Below, piece after piece: positions 1 to 7,835 of a DNA stretch of 64,000 bases (positions are counted from its first letter, which is position 1; each line of letters begins with the position of its first letter). A program made the translations under genes and the position numbers. A model generated the notes under the pieces. It ran no database searches. It had not been told where the DNA came from and was given only the letters and a program-made list of their open reading frames with translations. The DNA lies in NCBI GenBank assembly GCA_016792845.1, contig JAEUKH010000028.1, positions 186,001 to 250,000 on the forward strand, in the 5' to 3' direction. The DNA is from Myxococcales bacterium. Its GTDB lineage: Bacteria; Myxococcota_A; Polyangia; Polyangiales; Ga0077539.

Positions 1-179
1 GCCCGCGCGTAGCTGCGCAGAAAGCCCTTCACAAAGGTCTCACCGGGGAGCGCGGTGTAGTCACCCGATTCGAGCTGCTCAAGCGACCCGAGCGGGATGC
101 GCGTGGTGTCGGCGATCTCTTCGAGGCCGATGCCGCGCTGCTCGCGCTCGCGTCGTAGGTACGTGCCGATGGATTCCAC
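1..179 (-). CDS. RodZ-like helix-turn-helix protein, N-terminus only
   Basis: Only the first 59 codons lie in the window; the gene runs off the left edge. The visible part is an HTH_25-type DNA-binding fold: a first helix with RREREQRG, then LEEIADTTRIPLGSLEQLE and a GDYTALPGETFVKGFLRSYA ending. This is characteristic of the cytoplasmic N-terminus of RodZ and related bitopic proteins, which link MreB to the envelope. The start is GTG, 7 bases after a good GGAGG site. The preceding gene on the same strand is a PilF/PilW-like TPR lipoprotein, matching the pilF-rodZ gene order known in gammaproteobacteria. The transmembrane and periplasmic parts cannot be seen, so RodZ rather than another HTH_25 protein is an inference. 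Confidence 0.75.
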   Translation of the reverse strand, partial: MESIGTYLRREREQRGIGLEEIADTTRIPLGSLEQLESGDYTALPGETFVKGFLRSYAR

Positions 180-243
180 CCTCAGACCTCCGTGACCGTG
201 GCACCGTGGCCCGGGCAGTGCGGTGGAGCCGTGCGCAGCACCC

Positions 244-1134
244 TCATGGGGCCACCGACCGGCTCAACGCCGCGCACTCCCGCCCGACGGGGGTGTCCGC
301 AGCCAGCTCGATGCACCGCGCGAGGTCTTCGCGGGCGCGATCGGGTTGATGAAGTTCGATCTTGACCTTGGCGCGGTTCAGATAAACCTCTTGGATGCGG
401 TCGCACCCAGGGGCCTGTACGGCCGCGGCGCGGTCAAGCGCCTCCAAAGCATGGGCAAGGTCATGGGCGCGGAGCCGGGCTTCGCCGAGGCGAGACCAAC
501 CCACGCAGAAGTTCGGTTGAATGGCCACCGCGCGCTCAAGCGCAGTGACCGACTCGGAGACGCGCCCCGAGCGCATGAGGGCCTGGCCGAGGTTGCCCCA
601 CGCAAGAAAGGGCGTCGTGTAGGTCAGCTCGGCCGTAACCTGCTGAAGCATCGGCACGGCCTCGGCGGCGCGGTCGGCGTTGATCAGCAGCACCCCGAGC
701 GAGTTGCGCGCCTCGGCCAACGAAGCGCGCAGCGTCTCGTCTTGACCGACCCGGGCCTCGTAGAGCCGCACCGCCTCGCGCAGGTGACGCTCGGCTTCGG
801 CGTGGCGATCGAGCGCCGCGTAGGCCTGCCCCAAGCACAACCGCGCCTCGGCGTTGGTCGGGTCACGCCGTACGGCGCGCTCCCATACGACCAAGGCGCC
901 GGTGGGGTTGCCCTCTTGGGTGTAGGCGATGCCGAGGTTCACGTCTGAGATGGCCTGCTGGCGCGCCTCTTCGCTCACTCCGGCGGAGCAGGCCCATCCT
1001 GCGCCGGCGGCACCCATGACAACAACCGCGGCCAACGCCGCGCGCGTGATCGCCACCAGGGGTGTGACCCATCGAGAGGCCGCAGGGGCCACCCACATCG
1101 CACGACGCTCGGATCGAAGCAGTGGGTGACTCAC
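244..1134 (-). CDS. TPR-repeat lipoprotein, PilF/PilW/Tgl-like
   Basis: The protein of about 296 residues has an N-terminal hydrophobic segment ending in GAGWAC, a plausible lipobox, so it is probably a lipoprotein. The rest is a row of tetratricopeptide repeats (NLGIAYTQEGNPTGALVVWE, CLGQAYAALDRHAEAERHL, LGVLLINADRAAEAVP, NLGQALMRSGRVSESV and others). The architecture fits PilF/PilW/Tgl, the outer-membrane TPR lipoproteins that help type IV pilus secretins assemble. The rodZ-like gene follows 64 bases downstream, supporting this. The start is ambiguous: GTG at 1134 follows GGAAGG closely, TTG at 1146 is 4 codons upstream, and ATG at 1098 gives the most usual signal peptide. No pilus genes are nearby, so the pilotin role is inferred. 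Confidence 0.7.
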   Translation of the reverse strand: MSHPLLRSERRAMWVAPAASRWVTPLVAITRAALAAVVVMGAAGAGWACSAGVSEEARQQAISDVNLGIAYTQEGNPTGALVVWERAVRRDPTNAEARLCLGQAYAALDRHAEAERHLREAVRLYEARVGQDETLRASLAEARNSLGVLLINADRAAEAVPMLQQVTAELTYTTPFLAWGNLGQALMRSGRVSESVTALERAVAIQPNFCVGWSRLGEARLRAHDLAHALEALDRAAAVQAPGCDRIQEVYLNRAKVKIELHQPDRAREDLARCIELAADTPVGRECAALSRSVAP

Positions 1135-1262
1135 GCGACCTTCCAAAGAGGGTCACCGTCTAACTGACCCGAGCCAGAGGGGTCAACCCAGAAATTTGAC
1201 ACGCGACCCCCACCTGGGTCTTGACGCCGTGCCGCGGTCGGGCCTCGCCAACAGGGGCGACC

Positions 1263-1922
1263 TCAGCCCCGCACTTGCTCTTGCATGCCGAGGAGGGTGA
1301 AGAGGCGTCGCAGCGCGTCGATGTCGTCGATGGCGACCTTCTCTTCGATGATGCGGATGTACTGCCCCTCGCGGAGCTGGATCACGGCCCGCTTGACCGT
1401 GTCGACGTCGAGCCCCGAGCGCGCCGACAGTTCGAGCGGCGACACCGCGACCTGGGCCGCGCCGGTGTTGCGACCGGCTTCGAGCGCGAGCTTCAAGAGC
1501 GCGTTGACGACCTTCGAGGTCGCGTCGCGGAGGAGCATGTTCTCAAACTGATCTTCGGCGTCGCGGAGCCGCCGGACGAGCTGCTGAACGAGCCGCGCGG
1601 CCACCGCGGGGCTGCCCTGGAGGAGCTGGTTGAAGGTGTCGGGGTCGAGGGCCAGCACCACGACATCGGAGAGGGCCACGGCGCTGGTGCCGCGCTGCGT
1701 GCCGGGCAAGAGCGCCCCCTCGCCGAAGAGGTCGCCCGGCTTGAGGATCTGCACCGAGCGCTCGACGCTCCGCACGCGCTTGACCACCCGCACGCGCCCC
1801 TCTTGGAGCATGAAGACTTCGCGGGCGGCGTCGCCCTCGCGAAAGATGGTCTCGCCGTTGCCGTAGCGACGGCCAAAGTGCTCAAGCAGACGATCACGTT
1901 CGACCGAAGAGATTTCGCTCAT
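1263..1922 (-). CDS. Crp/Fnr-family transcriptional regulator
   Basis: The 219-residue protein has the standard length and layout of the family. An N-terminal cyclic-nucleotide-binding beta-roll (about residues 10-125) carries YGNGETIFREGD and PGDLFGEGALLPG, the latter resembling the phosphate-binding cassette. A dimerisation helix (PAVAARLVQQLVRRLRDAED) follows, then a C-terminal winged helix (about 150-205) with LSARSGLDVDTVKRAVIQL as the recognition region. There is no N-terminal Cys cluster, so it is not an oxygen-sensing FNR. The ligand is unknown; the membrane cyclase encoded nearby makes cAMP plausible but this is inference. A perfect dyad sits 17 bases before the ATG and may be an autoregulatory operator. 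The gene is monocistronic and divergent from the tRNA. Confidence 0.88.
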   Translation of the reverse strand: MSEISSVERDRLLEHFGRRYGNGETIFREGDAAREVFMLQEGRVRVVKRVRSVERSVQILKPGDLFGEGALLPGTQRGTSAVALSDVVVLALDPDTFNQLLQGSPAVAARLVQQLVRRLRDAEDQFENMLLRDATSKVVNALLKLALEAGRNTGAAQVAVSPLELSARSGLDVDTVKRAVIQLREGQYIRIIEEKVAIDDIDALRRLFTLLGMQEQVRG

Positions 1923-1938
1923 CGCGGGGTGACGTCAG

Positions 1939-1951
1939 GTTGTATTACAAC
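1939..1951. promoter_or_regulatory. 13-bp perfect dyad upstream of the Crp/Fnr gene
   Basis: GTTGTATTACAAC is an exact palindrome with one central base, in an AT-rich island inside very GC-rich DNA. It lies 17 bases upstream of the regulator ATG (1922). Read on the minus strand, TAATAC inside it could serve as a -10 element. An operator for autoregulation is an inference. The sequence does not match the E. coli CRP (TGTGA-N6-TCACA) or FNR (TTGAT-N4-ATCAA) sites. Confidence 0.45.
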
Positions 1952-1999
1952 GCGGCCCCGCCTTCGAGGGGCATCGTCGTGGGCGGTGCAGATTCTCTG

Positions 2000-2028
2000 T
2001 TGACACCGGTGGGGGGGCGGCGTAGAGA
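2000..2028 (+). promoter_or_regulatory. Sigma-70-type promoter of the tRNA gene
   Basis: A perfect -35 box TTGACA (2000-2005) is followed by a 17-base spacer and TAGAGA (2023-2028) as the -10 box, about 33 bases before the mature tRNA. Spacing and position are as expected for a housekeeping tRNA promoter. Confidence 0.7.
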
Positions 2029-2061
2029 AGCGGCCCCCGTGACGAGCGGGCGCTACACAAT

Positions 2062-2135
2062 GCCGATGTAGCTCAGTCGGTTAGAGCAGGGGAATCATAA
2101 TCCCAAGGTCGTAGGTTCAAGTCCCACCGTCGGCA
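2062..2135 (+). tRNA. tRNA-Met (anticodon CAT)
   Basis: The cloverleaf can be folded by eye. The acceptor arm GCCGATG pairs with CGTCGGC, with discriminator A. The D arm is GCTC/GAGC. The anticodon stem closes on loop ATCATAA with CAT at 2096-2098. The T arm is GTAGG-TTCAAGT-CCCAC, with one A-C mismatch. CCA is not encoded. The CAT anticodon could be elongator Met, initiator Met or lysidine-modified Ile2. The acceptor stem begins with a normal G-C pair, which argues against initiator. Elongator Met is the best guess from the anticodon-arm sequence. Confidence 0.85.
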
Positions 2136-2140
2136 CCCAG

Positions 2141-2166
2141 AAAGCCCTTCATGCGAAGGGCTTTTT
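2141..2166 (+). terminator. Rho-independent terminator after the tRNA
   Basis: AAAGCCCTTC and GAAGGGCTTT form a perfect 10-bp stem with loop ATGC, followed by a short T run, starting 5 bases after the tRNA 3' end. It is a textbook intrinsic terminator for the tRNA transcript. Confidence 0.85.
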
Positions 2167-2764
2167 GCATTTGGGGGGCTGTCCGCCGGGTTCGCCGAGG
2201 TCGCGCGGCGACGGCGCGCCTGCGAGCCTGTCTCCCGCGGTCGCCGTGGGCCCTCACCGCGCACCCGTTGCGAGGCGCGTGATCTCGCGATTGAGGTGAC
2301 CTCACCCCAAGCGCCGGGTGAGGGTTTCGCCGTGCGCCACCTTCGCCTCGCATGTCCGCACGCCAACCATCTTCCGAGGGTAAATCTCAGGGCTGAGAGG
2401 CGAGGGCCCTCGGTGCTCGGACGCGCGTCGCCGGCCCATCGCATGACCGAGCGCGCCTCAGGGGGCAGGTCTGCCGCCCGCGAGGCCTCGCGACGCCTGC
2501 ACAGAGGCGCCCAACCGAGCGTCGCGCCCGCTCCGTCGGCGTCGTACAGACGTGCCGCATCGCACCCAACGGCGCATCGTCAATTCGCACCTTCTCGGCC
2601 CCCGATTTTCTTGAATCGAGCCCGTCCATGCCAGCCTCCGGGGCGAGACGACCCGGCGCCTGCGGGCTGGGCGCTCGGCGCGCTCCGACAGGGCCTCGAT
2701 GTCTCACCGAGGGGCGCTCTGTGAAGGTCTTTGCGCAATCGCGAGTGCCCGAATTTTGGTCAGA
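2167..2764. other. Non-coding interval between tRNA and cyclase gene
   Basis: About 600 bases without a gene I can support. Open frames exist on both strands but have no recognisable motif, no good ribosome site and an arginine-rich composition typical of random high-GC translation. A 13-bp dyad (TGAGGT-G-ACCTCA, 2292-2304) is present. The last ~150 bases become relatively AT-rich (for example GAATTTTGGTCAGAATGTTC) and probably hold the promoter and leader of the cyclase operon. Confidence 0.5.
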
Positions 2765-4606
2765 ATGTTCTCGATTTTCGCGACGTCGCATGTCGAAGTT
2801 TTCACTGTGCGTGCTTCGCTTTCTCATTCATCGGGCGCCATCCGTCGGGCGGTACCGCGCAGACGCTCGCTTCGGACGCGCTTCGTCGTCGCCACGACCT
2901 TCACTGTGGTGTCGGTCTTTGCGCTGTACGCGGTCTCTGCGGTGCGTGTGCAGCGCGACGCCCTCGCCGAGGCCGAGCGGGCCCGTCAGGTGCTCGCGGT
3001 GCGCCGCGGGGTCGAACACCTCTCGACGCTGGTGTCGGGCGTGTCTTCGACCACCGACCGGGTGGGGGCGGCGCTCACCGACCCCCGCATCGAGTCAGAC
3101 GCGGTGCGCCTCGCGTTGGCCCGCGAGGCCGTGGGGGCCAGCACGGGGCTCCACGACGTGGCGGTGTACCTCCCTGACGGGAGCCTCATCGACGCCCTCC
3201 TCGGCGCGGGGGCGTCGGCCTTGCCGGCTCCGTTGCCGACGATGCCTCCGGCGGGTCTCGGCGGCCGGTACGACACCGAGCGCTACGCAGAGGGCGTCTG
3301 GTTGAGCGCCGGGGCGACCGAGAACGGGCCGCTCGTTCGCTATGTGAAGCGGGTCGAGCGCGAGGGGCAGCTCCGGGCCTGGGTGGTGGGCACGCTGAGC
3401 CCGCAGCGCTTCTGTGAGGTCGTGGCCACGGTCTCGGCGGAGCACCTCGGCGCCGCCGACCGGCTCTCGGCGCTCGAAGAAGGCGCGCGCTCGCTCACCC
3501 AAGCTTGCGGGCGGCCCGACCACGCGCTCGAATATCTCGGGCAGATCGGGCAGTTTGAGCCGCGCGAGGCCATCCGCAATGACTTCGGGCTCTCGCGCGA
3601 GGTGCGGGGCCGCGACGGCGTCGGGCGCGTGGTCACCGTGCAGAGCCTGCCTGCGTTGGGCTGGCTCCTCGTGGCCGAGCGGCCGACCCGCGAGGCCTAT
3701 GCGGCGCTCGAAGACGCGCGGCGGGCGCTGATCGTGCGGGCGGTGGCCTCGGTGCTCGCCGCGGCGCTGATGGGCGCTTGGCTCGCGGCCCGGGTCACCC
3801 GACCCATCATGGCCCTCACCCGGCTCGCGCTGGCCTACGGGCGCCGCGAGTTTACCCGACGGGCTGAGCTCACCACCCGCGACGAGCTGGCCACCCTCGG
3901 CGGCGCGATGGAAGAGATGGCCGACGAGATCCGCCGCGGCGAGGCCGAGATGGTGCGCCGCGACCGCGTCGAGCGTGACCTGGCGCGGTACCTCCCGGCG
4001 AGCGTGGCGGGCGAGATCGCGCGGGGCGAACGCGAGGTGGCCCTCGGGGGGCAGCGCGCCATGGTGACGGTGCTCTTCGCCGACGTGGTGGGCTTTACGC
4101 CCTTCGCCGAGGCCAACGAGCCCGAGCGCGTGCTCGGCTTCCTCAATGACCTCTTCACGGTGCTCTCTGAAGTGGTGTTTCGGCACGGCGGCACCCTCGA
4201 CAAGTACCTCGGCGACTGCGTGATGGCGGTGTTCGGCGCGCCCACGCCGCAAGCCGATCATGTGGCCAGGGCCCTCGCCGTGGCCGAAGACATGCATCGC
4301 TTCGTGTCTTCAGGGGCTGCCCTGTGGCGATCGAAGTACAACTTCGAGGTTCGCCTCGCGATCGGCATTCACACCGGCGAGGCGCTGGTGGGCAACCTCG
4401 GGAGCGAGGCCCGGCTCGATTACACGGTGATCGGCGACACGGTGAACGTGGCGGCGCGGCTTGAGACGCTGGCCTCTCCGGGGCGCACGCTGGTGAGCGA
4501 GGCGGTGATGCTGGCCGCCGGTGACGTGGCAGGCTTTGTCTCGCTCGGCGCGCAGCCCCTGCGCGGAAAACGTGAGGCCGTCTCGGTCTACGAGGTTGAA
4601 ACATGA
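2765..4606 (+). CDS. Membrane class III adenylate/guanylate cyclase with HAMP
   Basis: The protein (about 613 residues) converts a nucleoside triphosphate to its cyclic monophosphate. From the N-terminus it shows a transmembrane helix (TRFVVATTFTVVSVFALYAV), a periplasmic sensor region of about 240 residues, a second helix (VASVLAAALMGAWLAARV), a HAMP linker (TRPIMALTRLALAYG onward) and a C-terminal cyclase domain. The catalytic domain has both metal aspartates (LFADVVGFT; KYLGDCVMAVFG), the purine-selecting Lys in GTLDKYLGD, and DYTVIGDTVNVAARLE with the transition-state Asn/Arg, favouring cAMP. The start is uncertain: ATG 2699 and GTG 2807 are in frame and neither ATG has a strong ribosome site. 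The stop overlaps the next gene by ATGA, so the cyclase and kinase are translationally coupled. Confidence 0.88.
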   Translation: MFSIFATSHVEVFTVRASLSHSSGAIRRAVPRRRSLRTRFVVATTFTVVSVFALYAVSAVRVQRDALAEAERARQVLAVRRGVEHLSTLVSGVSSTTDRVGAALTDPRIESDAVRLALAREAVGASTGLHDVAVYLPDGSLIDALLGAGASALPAPLPTMPPAGLGGRYDTERYAEGVWLSAGATENGPLVRYVKRVEREGQLRAWVVGTLSPQRFCEVVATVSAEHLGAADRLSALEEGARSLTQACGRPDHALEYLGQIGQFEPREAIRNDFGLSREVRGRDGVGRVVTVQSLPALGWLLVAERPTREAYAALEDARRALIVRAVASVLAAALMGAWLAARVTRPIMALTRLALAYGRREFTRRAELTTRDELATLGGAMEEMADEIRRGEAEMVRRDRVERDLARYLPASVAGEIARGEREVALGGQRAMVTVLFADVVGFTPFAEANEPERVLGFLNDLFTVLSEVVFRHGGTLDKYLGDCVMAVFGAPTPQADHVARALAVAEDMHRFVSSGAALWRSKYNFEVRLAIGIHTGEALVGNLGSEARLDYTVIGDTVNVAARLETLASPGRTLVSEAVMLAAGDVAGFVSLGAQPLRGKREAVSVYEVET

Positions 4607-5988
4607 CACGCACCCGCGGTGAGACGCCTTCGCAGCCCGACGTGACGGTTCGGCCGCCTGAGACCCTGGCCTTTGGGGCGCCGCGGCCGTCGGCCTCGAC
4701 CGACGACGAGCTCGAGCCGGTGCGGCGGGGCCTGGTGCTGGCCGATAAATTCGTCATCGAGGCGATGCTCGGTCAGGGCGGCATGGGCGCGGTGTATCGC
4801 GCCAACCACCGGCAGCTCGGGGCCATGGTGGCGGTGAAGTTCATGCGGTCGAGCTTGCTCGAATCGAAGAGCGTTCGGGCGCGGTTCTGGCGTGAAGTTC
4901 AGGTGCTCGCGCGGTGCCGTCACCCGGGGGTGGTGTCGATCCTCGACGCGGGCGAGCACCAAGGCACCCCGTGGATCGCCATGGAGCTCTTGCACGGTGA
5001 GTCGTGGGCCTCGCGCATCGCTTACCTCTCGATGGTGCCCTCCGAGGCCCTCGAAGGTGTGGCCGAGGTGTTCAAGGTCTTGGCCTATGTCCACAAGCAG
5101 AACGTCATTCACCGCGACCTCAAGCCCGGCAACGTCATGCGGCTCACCTCGGGCGCGGTGAAGGTGCTCGATTTTGGCCTGGTCTACGAAGAGACCGAAG
5201 AAGACCTGCGCATCACCTCTCCGTCGGTGGTGATCGGTACGCCCGCGTACATGGCCCCCGAGCAGTGCCTCGGGCGCGCGCCGGTGCCCGCGTCAGACAT
5301 CTACTCGACGGGCATCATGCTCTACGAGCTTTTGACCTCGCGGCTGCCCTTCGAGGCCAACGGGCCCGGCGACATGATGTCGCGGCATTTGTACGAGATG
5401 GTGCCGCCCTTGCCAGAGAGCGTGGGGCCGGGGGCGGCCTCGATCGACGCCCTCTTGCGGCAGCTGACTGAGAAAGACCCCTTGCGGCGGCCCACTGCGA
5501 CCGAGGCGCTCTCGCTCATCGAGGAGGTTCAGGCGGGGCTCGACCCGGTCGCCCTGGCGCGACGCAACGCGCTCGAACGCGCACGGGTGGGCGGGCTCGG
5601 GCGTGAGGAGCGCGCGCTCAGACCCGAGTCGTCGCGGTCGCCGACGCTCCGCCCGGCAGCCCCGAAGGGCCTGGTGGCCGTCGACGTGGGCGACCCCGCG
5701 CTGGCCCGCTCGCTTCGGGGGGCGCTCGCGACCGCGGGCATCGGCCTCGTGATGCCGGGCGAGGGCGCGGCCGCGCTGGTGCTTGTCGACGTGTCGGGGC
5801 TCGTCGAAGACCGGCTGGCGACCGCGGCGCACGCGCACCCGGCGGCGGGCGTGGTGCTCCTGGGGGTGGCCGATCTGACAGAGATGGCCGCGGCGGTGCG
5901 GGCCGGGGCGCGCGACGCGTTCTTGGTCGGCACCAGCGAGGCTGAGGTGGTTTCGCGTGTTCGTTCGCTCCTTCGGAGGCGTTCTTGA
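4603..5988 (+). CDS. Ser/Thr protein kinase with C-terminal receiver-like domain
   Basis: Residues about 47-300 form a Hanks-type kinase with all key elements: glycine loop LGQGGMGAVY, VAVKF lysine, HRDLKPGN catalytic loop, DFG and the YMAPEQ activation-segment end. There is no transmembrane helix, so it is cytoplasmic. After a linker, residues about 350-461 look like a receiver fold: LVAVDVGDPALARSLRGAL, GAAALVLVDVSG, AGVVLLGVADLTEMAAAV and AGARDAFLVGTSEAEVVSRV. The fold lacks a clear acidic pair and the conserved Lys, so it is probably a pseudo-receiver for protein contact. The gene overlaps the upstream cyclase by ATGA and the downstream LysM/FecR gene by TTGA, implying one operon. That the kinase relays the cyclase sensor signal is inference. 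Confidence 0.9.
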   Translation: MTRTRGETPSQPDVTVRPPETLAFGAPRPSASTDDELEPVRRGLVLADKFVIEAMLGQGGMGAVYRANHRQLGAMVAVKFMRSSLLESKSVRARFWREVQVLARCRHPGVVSILDAGEHQGTPWIAMELLHGESWASRIAYLSMVPSEALEGVAEVFKVLAYVHKQNVIHRDLKPGNVMRLTSGAVKVLDFGLVYEETEEDLRITSPSVVIGTPAYMAPEQCLGRAPVPASDIYSTGIMLYELLTSRLPFEANGPGDMMSRHLYEMVPPLPESVGPGAASIDALLRQLTEKDPLRRPTATEALSLIEEVQAGLDPVALARRNALERARVGGLGREERALRPESSRSPTLRPAAPKGLVAVDVGDPALARSLRGALATAGIGLVMPGEGAAALVLVDVSGLVEDRLATAAHAHPAAGVVLLGVADLTEMAAAVRAGARDAFLVGTSEAEVVSRVRSLLRRRS

Positions 5989-7796
5989 GGCATCTTCTTA
6001 TCGTTCTTGGGCTCACCGCGTTGGCGTCACCCGCTTGGGCGCAAGCGGTGAACAACACCCGCGCGTACACCGTGCGCGAGGGCGACACCTGCATTCGCAT
6101 CGCGCAGCGGCAGTTGGGCTCTGCCCGTGGGATCGAGGCCATCCATCGGCTGAACAACCTCGGGCCGACGCCGCATCGTCTGCGGGCCGGCGCGGTGCTC
6201 CAGCTGCCGCTCTCGGTGCGCGACGAGGTGGTGCCCGCGGCGCGGCTCACGTCGCTGCACAACCGCGTCGAGTCGTACACGCCCGAGCGCCACGACGGGC
6301 GGCTCAACGAGGCCCTCGAGCGCGGCCATCGGGTCAACACGCACGCCGAGAGCGGGGCGGCGGTCACCTTCCTCGATGAGTCGCGCATTTCGCTCGAAGA
6401 GCAGACCTTGGTGGTGATCTTCGGCGAGAACGCCACCGCCGCGTCGCTGCGCTCGCAGCCCGACCAGGCGACGCTCCTCACCGGGGCGCTGCGCACCCAT
6501 CTTGGGGCCTTGGTAGGGCGGCCGCCGGCCCGAATCGCCACGCCCGGCAGCACCATCGACACGGCGGGCGACTCGCGGATCTCGGTCGACAGCGCGCGGA
6601 TGACCCGCCTGGCTTCGCACCGCGGTCAGAGCAACATGGTGGCGCGTCGGCGTCGGGTGACGGTGCCCGAGGGCTTCGGCGTCAGGGTGCGCGAGGGCGA
6701 GCGCCCCGGCCCCGTGCGACCGCTGCCGCTCGCGCCGCGCTTCGAGGGCGACGCTTCGCCGCCGCAGATCGTCGGGCCCGAGCAGTCGGGGCGCCTCGAT
6801 TTCGGGTGGGTGCCAGAGGCCCGCGAGGGCGTGCCGGCGCCGAGCGAGTGGCGCGTTCAGCTCGCCCGCGACCCGAGCTTTGTGAACCTCGCGCTCGACC
6901 TTCGGCAGCCCGCGGCGACGCCTCGGGTGACCCGCGACGGGCTGAGCCCGGGTGACTATTACCTCCGCGTCATCGCGGTCGACGCCGAAGGCATGGAGAG
7001 CGTGCCCTCAGCAGTGCGTCAGCTTCGTCTCAGGGCCTTCGCGCTTGGGCCCGCGGTGTCGAGCTCGGGCACATCGACCTTGCGGGCGCCCGAGGGATTT
7101 GGGTGTCGCATCGCGGGCACCCGCGAGGCCTTCTCGGCGTCGATCGAGGTGCCGCGGCGGGTTCAGACGGGGGTCGAATGCGCGCCCGAGGGGTCGACCG
7201 AGGAGAGCAACACGGTGACCCTCGAGGCGACGCTCCCGCCCGAGGTGTCGCCGCCTCCGCCGGTGGTCGTTGAGGCGCCGCCACCGCCGCCTCCGCCGCC
7301 ACCGCCGCTTCCGCCCCGGGTGCGGGGCACGCTGGGGCTCGAAGCGGGCGCCGTGCTGATGTTGGGCGATTACCAGCGCGACGTGCAGGGCTACAACCTC
7401 GGCGCCGGAGCGCGGCTCGTGGGCGCGTTGCGGCTTGTGGGGCCGTTGTTTCTGAGCGCCGGGGCGGGTCAGTGGATCTTCCCCGCGACGGCCCAGGGTT
7501 CGCCCCTCGCGGGGGTCGTCGAAGGCTCGGCGGGGCTCCGGCTGCGCTTCGGTCACTTTGATGGGCTCTCGCCCTTTGTCGACCTTCAGGGCGGCGTGGT
7601 GGCCACGGGCGCGCAAATTCTGCCCTCGGTGAGCGCGACGGCGGGGCTCGAACACGGCCTCGGCGACGCGGTCTCGGTGGGCGGCTTTGTGCGCTACTTC
7701 CACGTCTTCGCGCCCGCCTCGCTGGCCTCGGGCGATGCGCCGATGGTGAGCGCGGGCCTCAGCGTGACCCTGCGACTTCCGACCCGCGGAAGGTGA
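5985..7796 (+). CDS. LysM and FecR-domain envelope protein with predicted C-terminal barrel
   Basis: The start is TTG, overlapping the kinase stop, with GGAGG 5 bases upstream. A signal peptide ends in ASPAWAQA. A LysM peptidoglycan-binding motif follows (YTVREGDTCIRIAQRQLG, about residues 28-75), then a FecR-like segment (GAAVTFLDESRISLEEQTLV; TPGSTIDTAGDSRISVD, about 100-230). A fibronectin-like region comes next (PSEWRVQLARDPSFVNLALD; GLSPGDYYLRV). A proline run (about 417-445) leads to a C-terminal domain rich in alternating hydrophobic strands and glycines (about 450-603), resembling an outer-membrane barrel. The protein could tie peptidoglycan to the outer membrane and sense the envelope. 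FecR/LysM proteins next to class III cyclases are, as I recall, common in this phylum. Function is unproven. Confidence 0.8.
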   Translation: MRHLLIVLGLTALASPAWAQAVNNTRAYTVREGDTCIRIAQRQLGSARGIEAIHRLNNLGPTPHRLRAGAVLQLPLSVRDEVVPAARLTSLHNRVESYTPERHDGRLNEALERGHRVNTHAESGAAVTFLDESRISLEEQTLVVIFGENATAASLRSQPDQATLLTGALRTHLGALVGRPPARIATPGSTIDTAGDSRISVDSARMTRLASHRGQSNMVARRRRVTVPEGFGVRVREGERPGPVRPLPLAPRFEGDASPPQIVGPEQSGRLDFGWVPEAREGVPAPSEWRVQLARDPSFVNLALDLRQPAATPRVTRDGLSPGDYYLRVIAVDAEGMESVPSAVRQLRLRAFALGPAVSSSGTSTLRAPEGFGCRIAGTREAFSASIEVPRRVQTGVECAPEGSTEESNTVTLEATLPPEVSPPPPVVVEAPPPPPPPPPPLPPRVRGTLGLEAGAVLMLGDYQRDVQGYNLGAGARLVGALRLVGPLFLSAGAGQWIFPATAQGSPLAGVVEGSAGLRLRFGHFDGLSPFVDLQGGVVATGAQILPSVSATAGLEHGLGDAVSVGGFVRYFHVFAPASLASGDAPMVSAGLSVTLRLPTRGR

Positions 7797-7835
7797 ACGC
7801 GGTCTCACCTCGGTCGTGCGATACTCGGCCCCGCG

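Noticed and set aside
223..948. 241-residue open frame on the plus strand
   Set aside because: It is antisense to the TPR lipoprotein, which has convincing repeat motifs.
1221..2003. 260-residue open frame on the plus strand
   Set aside because: It is antisense to the Crp/Fnr gene; no motif and unusual His/Asp/Glu composition typical of antisense frames.
2292..2304. TGAGGT-G-ACCTCA dyad
   Set aside because: Far from any gene start and embedded in GC-rich DNA; no promoter element nearby, so function cannot be argued.
2387..2827. 146-residue open frame on the minus strand upstream of the cyclase
   Set aside because: Arg-rich, no motif, no ribosome site and would overlap the cyclase start region.
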